This document shows positions 25,321 to 39,040 of a stretch of DNA of 64,000 nucleotides, in pieces. Both the position numbers and the translations under genes were made by a program. The first letter of the stretch is position 1; every line of letters starts with the position of its first letter. The DNA is from Saccoglossus kowalevskii (Eukaryota > Hemichordata > Enteropneusta > Harrimaniidae): assembly GCF_000003605.2 (NCBI RefSeq), contig NW_003127757.1, positions 79,105-143,104 of the forward strand, read 5' to 3'. The notes beneath the pieces were generated by a model. It ran no database searches and was not told the DNA's origin. It saw nothing but the letters and a program-made list of their open reading frames with translations.

Positions 25321-26839
25321 GGTTAGTGTGGAATTATCCAATGCCATCCTGCAACATAACTATGTCTGTTTTGTAGTGGTACTAACAGTGGTTCTCATTG
25401 ACTATATGGGTTAGTGTGGAATTATCCAATGCCATCCTGCAACTTAACTATGTCTGTTTTGTAGTGGTACTAACAGTGGTTCTCATTGACTGTATGGGTT
25501 AGTGTGGAATTATCCCATGCCATCCTGCAACTTAACTATGTCTGTTTTGTAGTGGTACTAACAGTGGTTCTCATTGACCGTATGGGTTTGTGTGGAATTA
25601 TCCAATGCCATCATGCAACATAACTATGTCTGTTTTGTAGTGGTACTAACAGTGGTTCTCATTGACCGTATGGGTTAGTGTGGAATTATCCAATGCCATC
25701 CTGCAACTTAACTATGTCTGTTTTGTAGTGGTACTAACAGTGGTTCTTAATGACCGTATGGGTTAGTGTGGAATTATCCAATGCCATCCTGCAACTTAAC
25801 TATGTCTGTTTTGTAGTGGTACTAACAGTGGTTCTCATTGACTGTATGGGTTAGTGTGGAATTATCCAATGCCATCATGCAACATAACTATGTCTGTTTT
25901 GTAGTGGTACTAACAGTGGTTCTCATTGACTGTATGGGTTAGTGTGAAATTATCCAATGCCATCCTGCAACTTAACTATGTCTGTTTTGTAGTGGTACTA
26001 ACAGTGGTTCTCATTGACCGTATGGGTTAGTGTGGAATTATCCAATGCCATCATGCAACATAACTATGTCTGTTTTGTAGTGGTACTAACAGTGGTTCTC
26101 ATTGACCGTATGGGTTAGTGTGGAATTATCCAATGCCATCCTGCAACATAACTATGTATGTTTTGTAGTGGTACTAACAGTGGTTCTCATTGACCGTATG
26201 GGTTAGTGTGGAATTATCCAATGCCATCATGCAACATAACTATGTCTGTTTTGTAGTGGTACTAACAGTGGTTCTCATTGACCGTATGGGTTAGTGTGGA
26301 ATTATCCAATGCCATCCTGCAACATAACTATGTCTGTTTTGTAGTGGTACTAACAGTGGTTCTTAATGACCGTATGGGTTAGTGTGGAATTATCCAATGC
26401 CATCCTGCAACTTAACTATGTCTGTTTTGTAGTGGTACTAACAGTGGTTCTCATTGACCGTATGGGTTAGTGTGGAATTATCCAATGCCATCCTGCAACA
26501 TAACTATGTCTGTTTTGTAGTGGTACTAACAGTGGTTCTCATTGACCGTATGGGTTAGTGTGGAATTATCCAATGCCATCATGCAACATAACTATGTCTG
26601 TTTTGTAGTGGTACTAACAGTGGTTCTCATTGACCGTATGGGTTAGTGTGGAATTATCCAATGCCATCCTGCAACTTAACTATGTCTGTTTTGTAGTGGT
26701 ACTAACAGTGGTTCTCATTGACTGTATGGGTTAGTGTGAAATTATCCAATGCCATCCTGCAACTTAACTATGTCTGTTTTGTAGTGGTACTAACAGTGGT
26801 TCTCATTGACCGTATGGGTTAGTGTGGAATTATCCAATG

Positions 26840-27280
26840 CCATCATGCAACATAACTATGTCTGTTTTGTAGTGGTACTAACAGTGGTTCTCATTGACCG
26901 TATGGGTTAGTGTGGAATTATCCAATGCCATCCTGCAACTTAACTATGTCTGTTTTGTAGTGGTACTAACAGTGGTTCTCATTGACCGTATGGGTTAGTG
27001 TGGAATTATCCAATGCCATCATGCAACATAACTATGTCTGTTTTGTAGTGGTACTAACAGTGGTTCTCATTGACCGTATGGGTTAGTGTGGAATTATCCA
27101 ATGCCATCCTGCAACTTAACTATGTCTGTTTTGTAGTGGTACTAACAGTGGTTCTCATTGACCGTATGGGTTAGTGTGGAATTATCCAATGCCATCATGC
27201 AACATAACTATGTCTGTTTTGTAGTGGTACTAACAGTGGTTCTCATTGACCGTATGGGTTAGTGTGGAATTATCCAATGC
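26840..27280. repeat. Dimeric (176 bp) repeat of CATCATGCAACAT subtype
   Basis: CATCATGCAACAT monomers begin at 26841, 27017 and 27193, alternating with CATCCTGCAACTT monomers. The spacing is 176 bases. The same subtype is frequent across about 25.6-29 kb, including 28325 and 28501, also 176 apart, so this sector looks locally homogenised. Confidence 0.85.
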
Positions 27281-28140
27281 CATCCTGCAACATAACTATG
27301 TCTGTTTTGTAGTGGTACTAACAGTGGTTCTCATTGACCGTATGGGTTAGTGTGGAATTATCCAATGCCATCCTGCAACTTAACTATGTCTGTTTTGTAG
27401 TGGTACTAACAGTGGTTCTTAATGACCGTATGGGTTAGTGTGGAATTATCCAATGCCATCCTGCAACTTAACTATGTCTGTTTTGTAGTGGTACTAACAG
27501 TGGTTCTCATTGACTGTATGGGTTAGTGTGGAATTATCCAATGCCATCATGCAACATAACTATGTCTGTTTTGTAGTGGTACTAACAGTGGTTCTCATTG
27601 ACTGTATGGGTTAGTGTGGAATTATCCAATGCCATCCTGCAACTTAACTTTGTCTGTTTTGTAGTGGTACTAACAGTGGTTCTCATTGACTGTATGGGTT
27701 AGTGTGGAATTATCCCATGCCATCCTGCAACTTAACTATGTCTGTTTTGTAGTGGTACTAACAGTGGTTCTCATTGACCGTATGGGTTAGTGTGGAATTA
27801 TCCAATGCCATCATGCAACATAACTATGTCTGTTTTGTAGTGGTACTAACAGTGGTTCTCATTGACCGTATGGGTTAGTGTGGAATTATCCAATGCCATC
27901 CGGCAACTTAACTATGTCTGTTTTATAGTGGTACTAACAGTGGTTCTCATTGACCGTATGGGTTAGTGTGGAATTATCCAATGCCATCCTGCAACTTAAC
28001 TATGTCTGTTTTGTAGTGGTACTAACAGTGGTTCTCATTGACTGTATGGGTTAGTGTGGAATTATCCAATGCCATCCTGCAACTTAACTATGTCTGTTTT
28101 GTAGTGGTACTAACAGTGGTTCTCATTGACTGTATGGGTT

Positions 28141-28215
28141 AGTGTGGAATTATCCCATGCCATCCTGCAACTTAACTATGTCTGTTTTGTAGTGGTTCTC
28201 ATTGACCGTATGGGT
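28141..28215. repeat. 76-bp monomer (12-bp deletion), copy 1 of 2
   Basis: GTAGTGGTTCTC at 28189-28200 lacks the twelve bases that normally separate the two AGTGGT hexamers of the monomer. Slippage between these direct repeats explains the loss exactly. The monomer also carries TATCCCATGCC. The same deletion with the same TATCCCATGCC is at 55321-55380. Confidence 0.9.
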
Positions 28216-29569
28216 TAGTGTGGAATTATCCAATGCCATCCTGCAACTTAACTATGTCTGTTTTGTAGTGGTACTAACAGTGGTTCTCATTGACCGTATG
28301 GGTTAGTGTGGAATTATCCAATGCCATCATGCAACATAACTATGTCTGTTTTGTAGTGGTACTAACAGTGGTTCTCATTGACCGTATGGGTTAGTGTGGA
28401 ATTATCCAATGCCATCCTGCAACTTAACTATGTCTGTTTTGTAGTGGTACTAACAGTGGTTCTCATTGACCGTATGGGTTAGTGTGGAATTATCCAATGC
28501 CATCATGCAACATAACTATGTCTGTTTTGTAGTGGTACTAACAGTGGTTCTCATTGACCGTATGGGTTAGTGTGGAATTATCCAATGCCATCCTGCAACA
28601 TAACTATGTCTGTTTTGTAGTGGTACTAACAGTGGTTCTCATTGACCGTATGGGTTAGTGTGGAATTATCCAATGCCATCCTGCAACTTAACTATGTCTG
28701 TTTTGTAGTGGTACTAACAGTGGTTCTTAATGACCGTATGGGTTAGTGTGGAATTATCCAATGCCATCCTGCAACTTAACTTTGTCTGTTTTGTAGTGGT
28801 ACTAACAGTGGTTCTCATTGACTGTATGGGTTAGTGTGGAATTATCCCATGCCATCCTGCAACTTAACTATGTCTGTTTTGTAGTGGTACTAACAGTGGT
28901 TCTCATTGACCGTATGGGTTAGTGTGGAATTATCCAATGCCATCATGCAACATAACTATGTCTGTTTTGTAGTGGTACTAACAGTGGTTCTCATTGACCG
29001 TATGGGTTAGTGTGGAATTATCCAATGCCATCCTGCAACTTAACTATGTCTGTTTTATAGTGGTACTAACAGTGGTTCTCATTGACCGTATGGGTTAGTG
29101 TGGAATTATCCAATGCCATCCTGCAACTTAACTATGTCTGTTTTGTAGTGGTACTAACAGTGGTTCTCATTGACTGTATGGGTTAGTGTGGAATTATCCA
29201 ATGCCATCCTGCAACTTAAGTATGTCTGTTTTGTAGTGGTAATAACAGTGGTTTTCATGACCGTATGGGTTAGTGTGGAATTATCCAAGGCCATCACGCA
29301 AGTTATCTATGTATGTTTCGTAGTGGTACTAACAGTGGTTCTCATTGACCGTATGGGTTAGTGTGGAATTATCCAATGCCATCCTGCAACTTAACTATGT
29401 CTGTTTTGTAGTGGTACTAACAGTGGTTCTCATTGACTGTATGGGTTAGTGTGGAATTATCCAATGCCATCCTGCAACTTAACTATGTCTGTTTTGTAGT
29501 GGTACTAACAGTGGTTCTCATTGACTGTATGGGTTAGTGTGGAATTATCCAATGCCATCCTGCAACTTA

Positions 29570-29930
29570 ACTATGTCTGTTTTGTAGTGGTACTAACAGT
29601 AGTTCTCATTGACCGTATGGGTTAGTGTGGAATTATCCAATGCCATCCTGCAACTTAACTATGTCTGTTTTGTAGTGGTACTAACAGTAGTTCTCATTGA
29701 CCGTATGGGTTAGTGTGGAATTATCCAATGCCATCCTGCAACATAACTATGTCTGTTTTGTAGTGGTACTAACAGTGGTTCTCATTGACTGTATGGGTTA
29801 GTGTGGAATTATCCAATGCCATCCTGCAACTTAACTATGTCTGTTTTGTAGTGGTACTAATGGTGGTTCTCATTGACTGTATGGGTTAGTGTGGAATTAT
29901 CCAATGCCATCCTGCAACTTCATTATGTCT
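29570..29930. repeat. Triplicated block with paired CAGTAGTTC monomers (copy 1 of 3)
   Basis: Two adjacent CAGTAGTTC monomers ending GACCGTATG are followed by an AACAT copy and then a copy with a changed 66-67 dinucleotide (AATGGTGG here, AACGGTGG in the others). The same order is at 42060-42360 and 44180-44480. CTTCATTATG follows here and in the 44.5 kb copy. Confidence 0.82.
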
Positions 29931-30119
29931 GTTTTGTAGTGGTACTAACAGTGGTTCTCATTGACTGTATGGGTTAGTGTGGAATTATCCAATGCCATCC
30001 TGCAACTTAACTATGTCTGTTTTGTAGTGGTACTAACTGTGGTTCTCATTGACTGTATGGGTTAGTGTGGAATTATCCAATGCCATCCTGCAACTTAACT
30101 ATGTCTGTTTTGTAGTGGT

Positions 30120-30690
30120 ACTAACAGTGGTTCTCATTGACCGTACAGGTTAGTGTGGAATTATCCAATGCCATCCTGCTACTTAACTATGTCTGTTTTG
30201 TAGTGGTATTAACAGTGGTTTCACATTGACCGTACAGGTTAGTGTGGAATTATCCAATGCCATCCTGCTACTTAACTATGTCTGTTTTGTAGTGGTACTA
30301 ACAGTGGTTCTCATTGACCGTACGGGTTAGTGTGGAATTATCCAATGCCATCCTGCAACATAACTATGTCTGTTTTGTAGTGGTACTAACAGTGGTTCTC
30401 AATGACCGTACAGGTTAGTGTGGAATTATCCAATGCCATCCTGATACTTAACTATGTCTGTTTTGTAGTGGTATTAACAGTGGTTCTCATTGACCGTACG
30501 GGTTAGTGTGGAATTATCCAATGCCATCCTGCAATTTAACTATGTTTGTTTTGTAGTGGTACTAACAGTGGTTCTCATTGACTGTATGGTTAGTGTGGAA
30601 TTATCCAATGCCATCCTGCAACATAACTATGTCTGTTTTGTAGTGGTACTAACAGTGGTTGTCATTGACTGTATGGGTTAGTGTGGAATT
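30120..30690. repeat. Paralogous block A1 (GCTACTT / GTATTAAC / GTACAGG series)
   Basis: This is a series of CTGCTACTT monomers with GGTATTAAC and GACCGTACAGG or GACCGTACGGG ends, finishing with a one-base deletion (GTATGGTTAG near 30587). The same series is at 43060-43600 and 63120-63660. This copy has more private changes (GGTTTCACATTG, CTGATACTT, CAATTTAAC, TATGTTTG) and seems the most diverged of the three. Confidence 0.82.
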
Positions 30691-31229
30691 ATCCAATGCC
30701 ATCCTGCAACTTAACTATGTCTGTTTTGTAGTGGTACTAACAGTGGTTTTCATTGACCGTATGGGTTAGTGTGGAATTATCCAATGCCATCCTGCAACTT
30801 AACTATGTCTGTTTTGTAGTGGTACTAACAGTGGTTCTCATTGACCGTATGGGTTAGTGTGGAATTATCCAATGCCATCCTGCAACATAACTATGTCTGT
30901 TTTGTAGTGGTACTAACAGTGGTTCTCATTGACTGTATGGGTTAGTGTGGAATTATCCAATGCCATCCTGCAACATAACTATGTCTGTTTTGTAGTGGTA
31001 CTAACAGTGGTTCTCATTGACTGTATGGGTTAGTGTGGAATTATCCAATGCCATCCTGCAACATAACTATGTCTGTTTTGTAGTGGTATTAACAGTGGTT
31101 CTCATTGACCGTATGGGTTAGTGTGGAATTATCCAATGCCATCCTGCAACTTAACTATGTCTGTTTTGTAGTGGTACTAACAGTGGTTCTCATTGACTGT
31201 ATGGGTTAGTGTGGAATTATCCAATGCCA

Positions 31230-31540
31230 TCCTGCTACTTAACTATGTCTGTTTTGTAGTGGTACTAACAGTGGTTCTTATTGACTTTATGTGTTAGTGT
31301 GAAATTATCCAATGCCATCCTGCAACATAACTATGTCCGTTTTGTAGTGGACTAACAGTGGTTCTCATTGACTGTATGTGTTAGTGTGGAATTATCCAAT
31401 GCCATCCTGCTACTTAACTATGTCTGTTTTGTAGTGGTACTAACAGTGGTTCTTATTGACTGTATGGGTTAGTGTGGAATTATCCAATGCCATCCTGCAA
31501 CATAACTATGTCCGTTTTGTAGTGGTACTAACAGTGGTTC
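31230..31540. repeat. Dimeric TCCG / GCTACTT repeat, third site, with shared 1-bp loss
   Basis: TCCG markers are at 31336 and 31511, 175 bases apart because GTAGTGGACTAAC (about 31345) lacks a T. The preceding monomer has GACTTTATGTG (31283). Both rarities recur together at 56698 and about 56760, showing that this block and 56640-56960 share a recent origin. Confidence 0.88.
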
Positions 31541-32549
31541 TCATTGACCGTACAGGTTAGTGTGGAATTATCCAATGCCATCCTGCAACTTAACTATGTC
31601 TGTTTTGTAATGGTACTAACAGTGGTTCTCATTGACTGTATGGGTTAGTGTGGAATTATCCAATGCCATCCTGCAACTTAACTATGTCTGTTTTGTAGTG
31701 GTACTAACAGTGGTTCTCATTGACTGTATGGGTTAGTGTGGAATTATCCAATGCCATCCTGCAACATAACTATGTCTGTTTTGTAGTGGTACTAACAGTG
31801 GTTCTCATTGACCGTATGGGTTAGTGTGGAATTATCCAATGCCATCCTGCAACATAACTATGTCTGTTTTGTAGTGGTACTAACAGTGGTTCTCATTGAC
31901 CGTACAGGTTAGTGTGGAATTATCCAATGCCATCCTGCAACTTAACTATGTCTGCTTTTTAGTGAGACTAACAGTGGTTCTCATTGACTGTATGGGTTAG
32001 TGTGGAATTATCCAATGCCATCCTGCAACTTAACTATGTCTGTTTTGTAGTGGTACTAACAGTGGTTCTCATTGACTGTATGGGTTAGTGTGGAATTATC
32101 CAATGCCATCCTGCAACATAACTATGTCTGTTTTGTAGTGGTACTAACAGTGGTTCTCATTGACTGTATGGGTTAGTGTGGAATTATCCAATGCCATCCT
32201 GCAACATAACTATGTCTGTTTTGTAGTGGTACTAACAGTGGTTCTCATTGACTGTATGGGTTAGTGTGGAATTATCCAATGCCATCCTGCAACATAACTA
32301 TGTCTGTTTTGTAGTGGTACTAACAGTGGTTCTCATTGACCGTATGGGTTAGTGTGGAATTATCCAATGCCATCCTGCAACATAACTATGTCTGTTTTGT
32401 AGTGGTACTAACAGTGGTTCTCATTGACCGTATGGGTTAGTGTGGAATTATCCAATGCCATCCTGCAACTTAACTATGTCTGTTTTGTAGTGGTACTAAC
32501 AGTGGTTCTCATTGACTGTATGGGTTAGTGTGGAATTATCCAATGCCAT

Positions 32550-32880
32550 CCTGCTACTTAACTATGTCTGTTTTGTAGTGGTACTAACAGTGGTTCTTAT
32601 TGACTGTATGTGTTAGTGTGGAATTATCCAATGCCATCCTGCAACATAACTATGTCCGTTTTGTAGTGGTACTAACAGTGGTTCTCATTGACTGTATGTG
32701 TTAGTGTGGAATTATCCAATGCCATCCTGCTACTTAACTATGTCTGTTTTGTAGTGGTACTAACAGTGGTTCTTATTGACTGTATGGGTTAGTGTGGAAT
32801 TATCCAATGCAATCCTGCAACATAACTATGTCCGTTTTGTAGTGGTACTAACAGTGGTTCTCATTGACTGTATGTGTTAG
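32550..32880. repeat. Dimeric TCCG / GCTACTT repeat, fourth site
   Basis: TCCG markers are at 32655 and 32831, 176 bases apart, alternating with CTGCTACTT monomers. Near 32810 the monomer reads AATGCAATCC, as it also does near 9866 in the first site of this family. Confidence 0.85.
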
Positions 32881-35159
32881 TGTGGAATTATCCAATGCCA
32901 TCCTGCAACTTAACTATGTCTGTTTTGTAGTGGTACTAACAGTGGTTCTCATTGACCGTACAGGTTAGTGTGGAATTATCCAATGCCATCCTGCAACTTA
33001 ACTATGTCTGTTTTGTAGTGGTACTAACAGTGGTTCTCATTGACTGTATGGGTTAGTGTGGAATTATCCAATGCCATCCTGCAACTTAACTATGTCTGTT
33101 TTGTAATGGTACTAACAGTGGTTCTCTTTGACTGTATGGGTTAGTGTGGAATTATCCAATGCCATCCTGCAACTTAACTATGTCTGTTTTGTAGTGGTAC
33201 TAACAGTGGTTCTCATTGACTGTATGGGTTAGTGTGGAATTATCCAATGCCATCCTGCAACATAACTATGTCTGTTTTGTAGTGGTACTAACAGTGGTTC
33301 TCATTGACCGTATGGGTTAGTGTCGAATTATCCAATGCCATCCTGCAACTTAACTATGTCTGTTTTGTAGTGGTACTAACAGTGGTTCTCATTGACCGTA
33401 CAGGTTAGTGTGGAATTATCCAATGCCATCCTGCAACTTAACTATGTCTGTTTTGTAGTGGTACAAACAGTGGTTCTCATTGACCGTATGGGTTAGTGTG
33501 GAATTATCCAATGCCATTCTGCAACTTAACTATGTCTGCTTTGTAGTGGTACTAACAGTGGTTCTCATTGACCGTACAGGTTAGTGTGGAATTATCCAAT
33601 GCCATCCTGCAACTTAACTATGTCTGTTTTGTAGTGGTATTAACAGTGGTTCTCATTGACTGTATGGGTTAGTGTGGAATTATCCAAGGCCATCCTGCAA
33701 CATAACTATGTCTGTTTTGTAGTGGTATTAACAGTGGTTCTCATTGACTGTATGGGTTAGTGTGGAATTATCCAATGCCATCCTGCAACTTAACTATGTC
33801 TGTTTTGTAGTGGTACTAACAGTGGTTCTCATTGACCGTATGGGTTAGTGTGGAATTATCCAATGCCATTCTGCAACTTAACTATGTCTGTTTTGTAGTG
33901 GTACTAACAGTGGTTCTCATTGACCGTATGGGTTAGTGTGGAATTATCCAATGCCATCCTGCAACTTAACTATGTCTGCTTTGTAGTGGTACTAACAGTG
34001 GTTCTCATTGACCGTACAGGTTAGTGTGGAATTATCCAATGCCATCTTGCAACTTAACTATGTCTGTTTTGTAGTGGTACTAACAGTGGTTCTCATTGAC
34101 CGTATGGGTTAGTGTGGAATTAACCAATGCCATCATGCAACATAAATATGTCTGTTTTGTAGTGGTACTAACAGTGGTTCTCATTGACTGTATGTGTTAG
34201 TGTGGAATTATCCAATGCCATCCTGCAACTTAACTATGTCTGTTTTGTAGTGGTATTAACAGTGGTTCTCATTGACTGTATGTGTTAGTGTGGAATTATC
34301 CAATGCCATCCTGCAACTTAACTATGTCTGTTTTGTAGTGGTACTAACAGTGGTTCTCATTGACTGTATGTGTTAGTGTGGAATTATCCAATGCCATCCT
34401 GCAACTTAACTATGTCTGTTTTGTAGTGGTACTAACAGTGGTTCTCATTGACTGTATTGGTTAGTGTGGAATTATCCAATGCCATCCTGCAACATAACTA
34501 TGTCTGTTTTGTAGTGGTACTAACAGTGGTTCTCATTGACTGTATGTGTTAGTGTGGAATTATCCAATGCCATCCTGCAACTTAACTATGTCTGTTTTGT
34601 AGTGGTACTAACAGTGGTTCTTAATGACCGTATTGGTTAGTGTGGAATTATCCAATGCCATCCTGCAACTTAACTATGTCTGTTTTGTAGTGGTACTAAC
34701 AGTGGTTCTTAATGACCATATGGGTTAGTGTGGAATTATCCAATGCCATCCTGCAACATAACTATGTCTGTTTTGTAGTGGTACTAACAGTGGTTCTTAA
34801 TGACCGTATGGGTTAGTGTGGAATTATCCAATGCCATCCTGCAACATAACTATGTCTGTTTTGTAGTGGTACTAACAGTGGTTCTCATTGACTATATGGG
34901 TTAGTGTGGAATTATCCAATGCCATCCTGCAACATAACTATGTCTGTTTTGTAGTGGTACTAACAGTGGTTCTCATTGACTGTATGGGTTAGTGTGGAAT
35001 TATCCAATGCCATCCTGCAACATAACTATGTCTGTTTTGTAGTGGTACTAACAGTGGTTCTCATTGACTGTATGTGTTAGTGTGGGAATTATCCAATGCC
35101 ATCCTGCAACTTAACTATGTCTATTTTGTAGTGCTACTAACAGTGGTTCTCATTGACTG

Positions 35160-35700
35160 TATGGGTTAGTGTGGAATTATCCAATGCCATCCTGTAACTT
35201 AACTATGTCTGTTTTGTAGTGGTACTAACAGTGGTTCTCATTGACTGTATGGGTTAGTGTGGAATTATCCAATGCCATCCTGCAACTTAACTATGTCTGT
35301 TTTGTAGTGGTACTAACAGTGGTTCTCATTGACTGTATGGGTTAGTGTGGAATTATCCAATGCCATCCTGCAACTTAACTATGTCTGTTTTGTAGTGGTA
35401 CTAACAGTGGTTCTCATTGACTGTATGGGTTAGTGTGGAATTATCCAATGCCATCCTGCAACATAACTATGTCTGTTTTGTAGTGGTACTAACAGTGGTT
35501 CTCATTGACCATATGAGTTAGTGTGGAATTATCCAATGCCATCCTGCAACATAACTATGTCTGTTTTGTAGTGGTACTAACAGTGGTTCTCATTGACCGT
35601 ATGAGTTAGTGTGGAATTATCCAATGCCATCCTGCAACATAACTATGTCTGTTTTGTAGTGGTACTAACAGTGGTTCTCATTGACTGTATGGGTTAGTGT
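35160..35700. repeat. Duplicated block, related to 1860-2400
   Basis: CTGTAACTT near 35191 is followed by ordinary copies and the ATGAGTT pair at 35507 and 35595. It is the distant counterpart of the left-end block, about 33.2 kb away. Just beyond it, GGAATTTATCC (about 35791) and CCGTATTGGG (about 35863) are one-base insertions. Confidence 0.75.
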
Positions 35701-36059
35701 GGAATTATCCAATGCCATCCTGCAACTTAACTATGTCTGTTTTGTAGTGGTACTAACAGTGGTTCTCATTGACCGTATGGGTTAGTGTGGAATTTATCCA
35801 ATGCCATCCTGCAACTTAACTATGTCTGCTTTGTAGTGGTACTAACAGTGGTTCTCTTTGACCGTATTGGGTTAGTGTGGAATTATCCAATGCCATCCTG
35901 CAACTTAACTATGTCTGTTTTGTAGTGGTACTAACAGTGGTTCTCATTGACTGTATGGGTTAGTGTGGAATTATCCAATGCCATCCTGCAACTTAACTAT
36001 GTCTGTTTTGTAGTGGTACTAACAGTGGTTCTCATTGACTGTATGGGTTAGTGTGGAAT

Positions 36060-36420
36060 TATCCAATGCCATCCTGCAACTTAATTATGTCTGTTTTGTA
36101 GTGGTACTAACAGTGGTTCTCATTGACCGTATGGGTTAGTGTGGAATTATCCAATGCCATCCTGCAACATAACTACGTCTGTTTTGTAGTGGTATTAACA
36201 GTGGTTCTCATTGACTGTATGGGTTAGTGTGGAATTATCCAATGCCATCCTGCAACTTAACTATGTCTGTTTTGTAGTGGTACTAACAGTGGTTCTCATT
36301 GACTGTATGGGTTAGTGTGGAATTATCCAATGCCATCATGCAACTTAACTATGTCTGTTTTGTAGTGGTACTAACAGTGGTTCTCATTGACCGTATGGGT
36401 TAGTGTGAAATTATCCAATG
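36060..36420. repeat. Duplicated block, related to 7480-7840
   Basis: It has the same ordered markers TTAATTATG, AACTACGTCTG with GGTATTAAC, then CATCATGCAACTT. The offset from the first copy, measured at AACTACG, is 28578 bases. The rare CCCCCTCAC variant follows shortly after at 36471. Confidence 0.8.
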
Positions 36421-37969
36421 CCATCCTGCAACTTAACTATGTCTGTTTTGTAGTGGTACTAACAGTGGTTCCCCCTCACCGTATGGGTTAGTGTGGAATT
36501 ATCCAATGCCATCCTGCAACATAACTATGTCTGTTTTGTAGTGGTACTAACAGTGGTTCTCATTGCCCGTATGGGTTAGTGTGGAATTATCCAATGTCAT
36601 CCTGTAACTTAACTATGTCTGTTTTGTAGTGGTACTAACGGTGGTTTTCATTGACCGTATGGGTTAGTGTGGAATTATCCAATGCCATCCTGCAACTTAA
36701 CTATGTCTGTTTTGTAGTGGTACTAACAGTGGTTCTCATTGACCGTATGGGTTAGTGTGGAATTATCCAATGCCATCCTGTAACTTAACTATGTCTGTCT
36801 GTAGTGGTACTAACAGTGGTTCTCATTGACTGTATGGGTTAGTGTGGAATTATCCAATGCCATCCTGCAACTTAACTATGTCTGTTTTGTAGTGGTACTA
36901 ACAGTGGTTCTCATTGACCGTATGGGTTAGTGTGGAATTATCCAATGCCATCCTGCAACATAACTATGTCTGTTTTGTAGTGGTACTAACAGTGGTTCTC
37001 ATTGACTGTATGGGTTAGTGTGGAATTATCCAATGCCATCCTGCAACTTAACTATGTCTGTTTTGTAGTGGTACTAACGGTGGTTCTCATTGACTGTATG
37101 GGTTAGTGTGGAATTATCCAATGCCATCCCGCAACTTAACTATGTCTGTTTTGTAGTGGTATTAACAGTGGTTCTCATTGACTGTATGAGTTAGTGTGGA
37201 ATTATCCAATGCCATCCTGCAACTTAACTATGTCTGTTTTGTAGTGGTACTAACGGTGGTTCTCATTGACTGTATGGGTTAGTGTGGAATTATCCAATGC
37301 CATCCTGCAGCTTAATTATGTCTGTTTTGTAGTGGTACTAACAGCGGTTCTCATTGACTGTATGGGTTAGTGTGGAATTATCCAATGCCATCCTGCAACT
37401 TAATTATGTCTGTTTTGTAGTGGTACTAACAGTGGTTCTCATTGACTGTATGGGTTAGTGTGGAATTATCCAATGCCATCCTGCAACATAACTATGTCTG
37501 TTTTGTAGTGGTACTAACAGTGGTTCTCATTGACCGTATGGGTTAGTGTGGAATTATCCAATGCCATCCTGCAACATAACTATGTCTGTTTTGTTGTGGT
37601 ACTAACAGTGGTTCTCATTGACTGTATGGGTTAGTGTGGAATTATCCAATGCCATCCTGCAACATAACTATGTCTGTTTTGTAGTGGTACTAACAGTGGT
37701 TCTCATTGACCGTATGGGTTAGTGTGGAATTATCCAATGCCATCCTGCAACTTAACTATGTCTGTTTTGTAGTGGTACTAACAGTGGTTCTCATTGACCG
37801 TATGGGTTAGTGTGGAATTATCCCATGCCATCCTGCAACATAACTATGTCTGTTTTGTAGTGGTACTAACAGTGGTTCTCCTTGACCGTATGGGTTAGTG
37901 TGGAATTATCCAATGCCATCCTGCAACATAACTATGTCTGTTTTGTAGTGGTACTAACAGTGGTTCTCA

Positions 37970-38152
37970 TTGACCGTATGGGTTAGTGTGGAATTATCCA
38001 ATGCCATCCTGCAACTTAACTATGTCTGTTTTGTAGTGGTACTAACAGTGGTTCTCATTGACCGTATGGAATTATCCAATGCCATCCTGCAACATAACTA
38101 TGTCTGTTTTGTAGTGGTACTAACAGTGGTTCTCATTGACTGTATGGGTTAG
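37970..38152. repeat. 78-bp monomer (10-bp deletion), copy 2 of 2
   Basis: GTATGG joins AATTATCC near 38068. The following CTGTTATGTAG and CATTGTCTGTATG monomers match those after the 14.3 kb deletion, offset 23737 bases. The spurious 60-residue frame here is identical in origin. Confidence 0.9.
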
Positions 38153-38689
38153 TGTGGAATTATCCAATGCCATCCTGCAACTTAACTATGTCTGTTATGT
38201 AGTGGTACTAACAGTGGTTCTCATTGTCTGTATGGGTTAGTGTGGAATTATCCAATGCCATCCTGCAACTTAACTATGTCTGTTTTGTAGTGGTACTAAC
38301 AGTGGTTCTCATTGACTGTATGGGTTAGTGTGGAATTATCCAATGCCATCCTGCAACATAACTATGTCTGTTTTGTAGTGGTACTAACAGTGGTTCTCAT
38401 TGACCGTATGGGTTAGTGTGGAATTATCCAATGCCATCCTGCAACTTAACTATGTCTGTTTTGTAGTGGTACTAACAGTGGTTCTCATTGACTGTATGGG
38501 TTAGTGTGGAATTATCCAATGCCATCCTGCAACTTAACTATGTCTGTTTTGTAGTGGTACTAACAGTGGTTTTCATTGACCGTATGGGTTAGTGTGGAAT
38601 TATCCAATGCCATCCTGCAACTTAACTATGTCTGTTTTGTAGTGGTACTAACAGTGGTTCTCATTGACCGTATGGGTTAGTGTGGAATT

Positions 38690-39040
38690 ATCCAATGCCA
38701 TCCTGCAACTTAAGTATGTCTGTTTTGTAGTGGTACTAACAGTGGTTCTCATTGACCGTATGGGTTAGTGTGGAATTATCCAATGCCATCCTGCAACTTA
38801 ACTATGTCTGTTTTGTAGTGGTACTAACAGTGGTTCTCATTGACCGTACAGGTTAGTGTGGAATTATCCAATGCCATCCTGCAACTTAACTATGTCTGTT
38901 TTGTAGTGGTACTAACAGTGGTTCTCATTGACCGTATGGGTTAGTGTGGAATTATCCAATGCCATCCTGCAACATAACTATGTCTGTTTTGTAGTGGTAC
39001 TAACAGTGGTTCTCATTGACCATATGGGTTAGTGTGGAAT
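38690..39040. repeat. Duplicated block, related to 19440-19780
   Basis: TTAAGTATG at 38711 is followed by the GTACAGG, ordinary and GACCATATG copies in the same order as at 19.4 kb. To the right, two copies with CAGTGTTTCTC and GTGCAATTATCC (about 39183 and 39358) form a further short local repeat. Confidence 0.8.
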
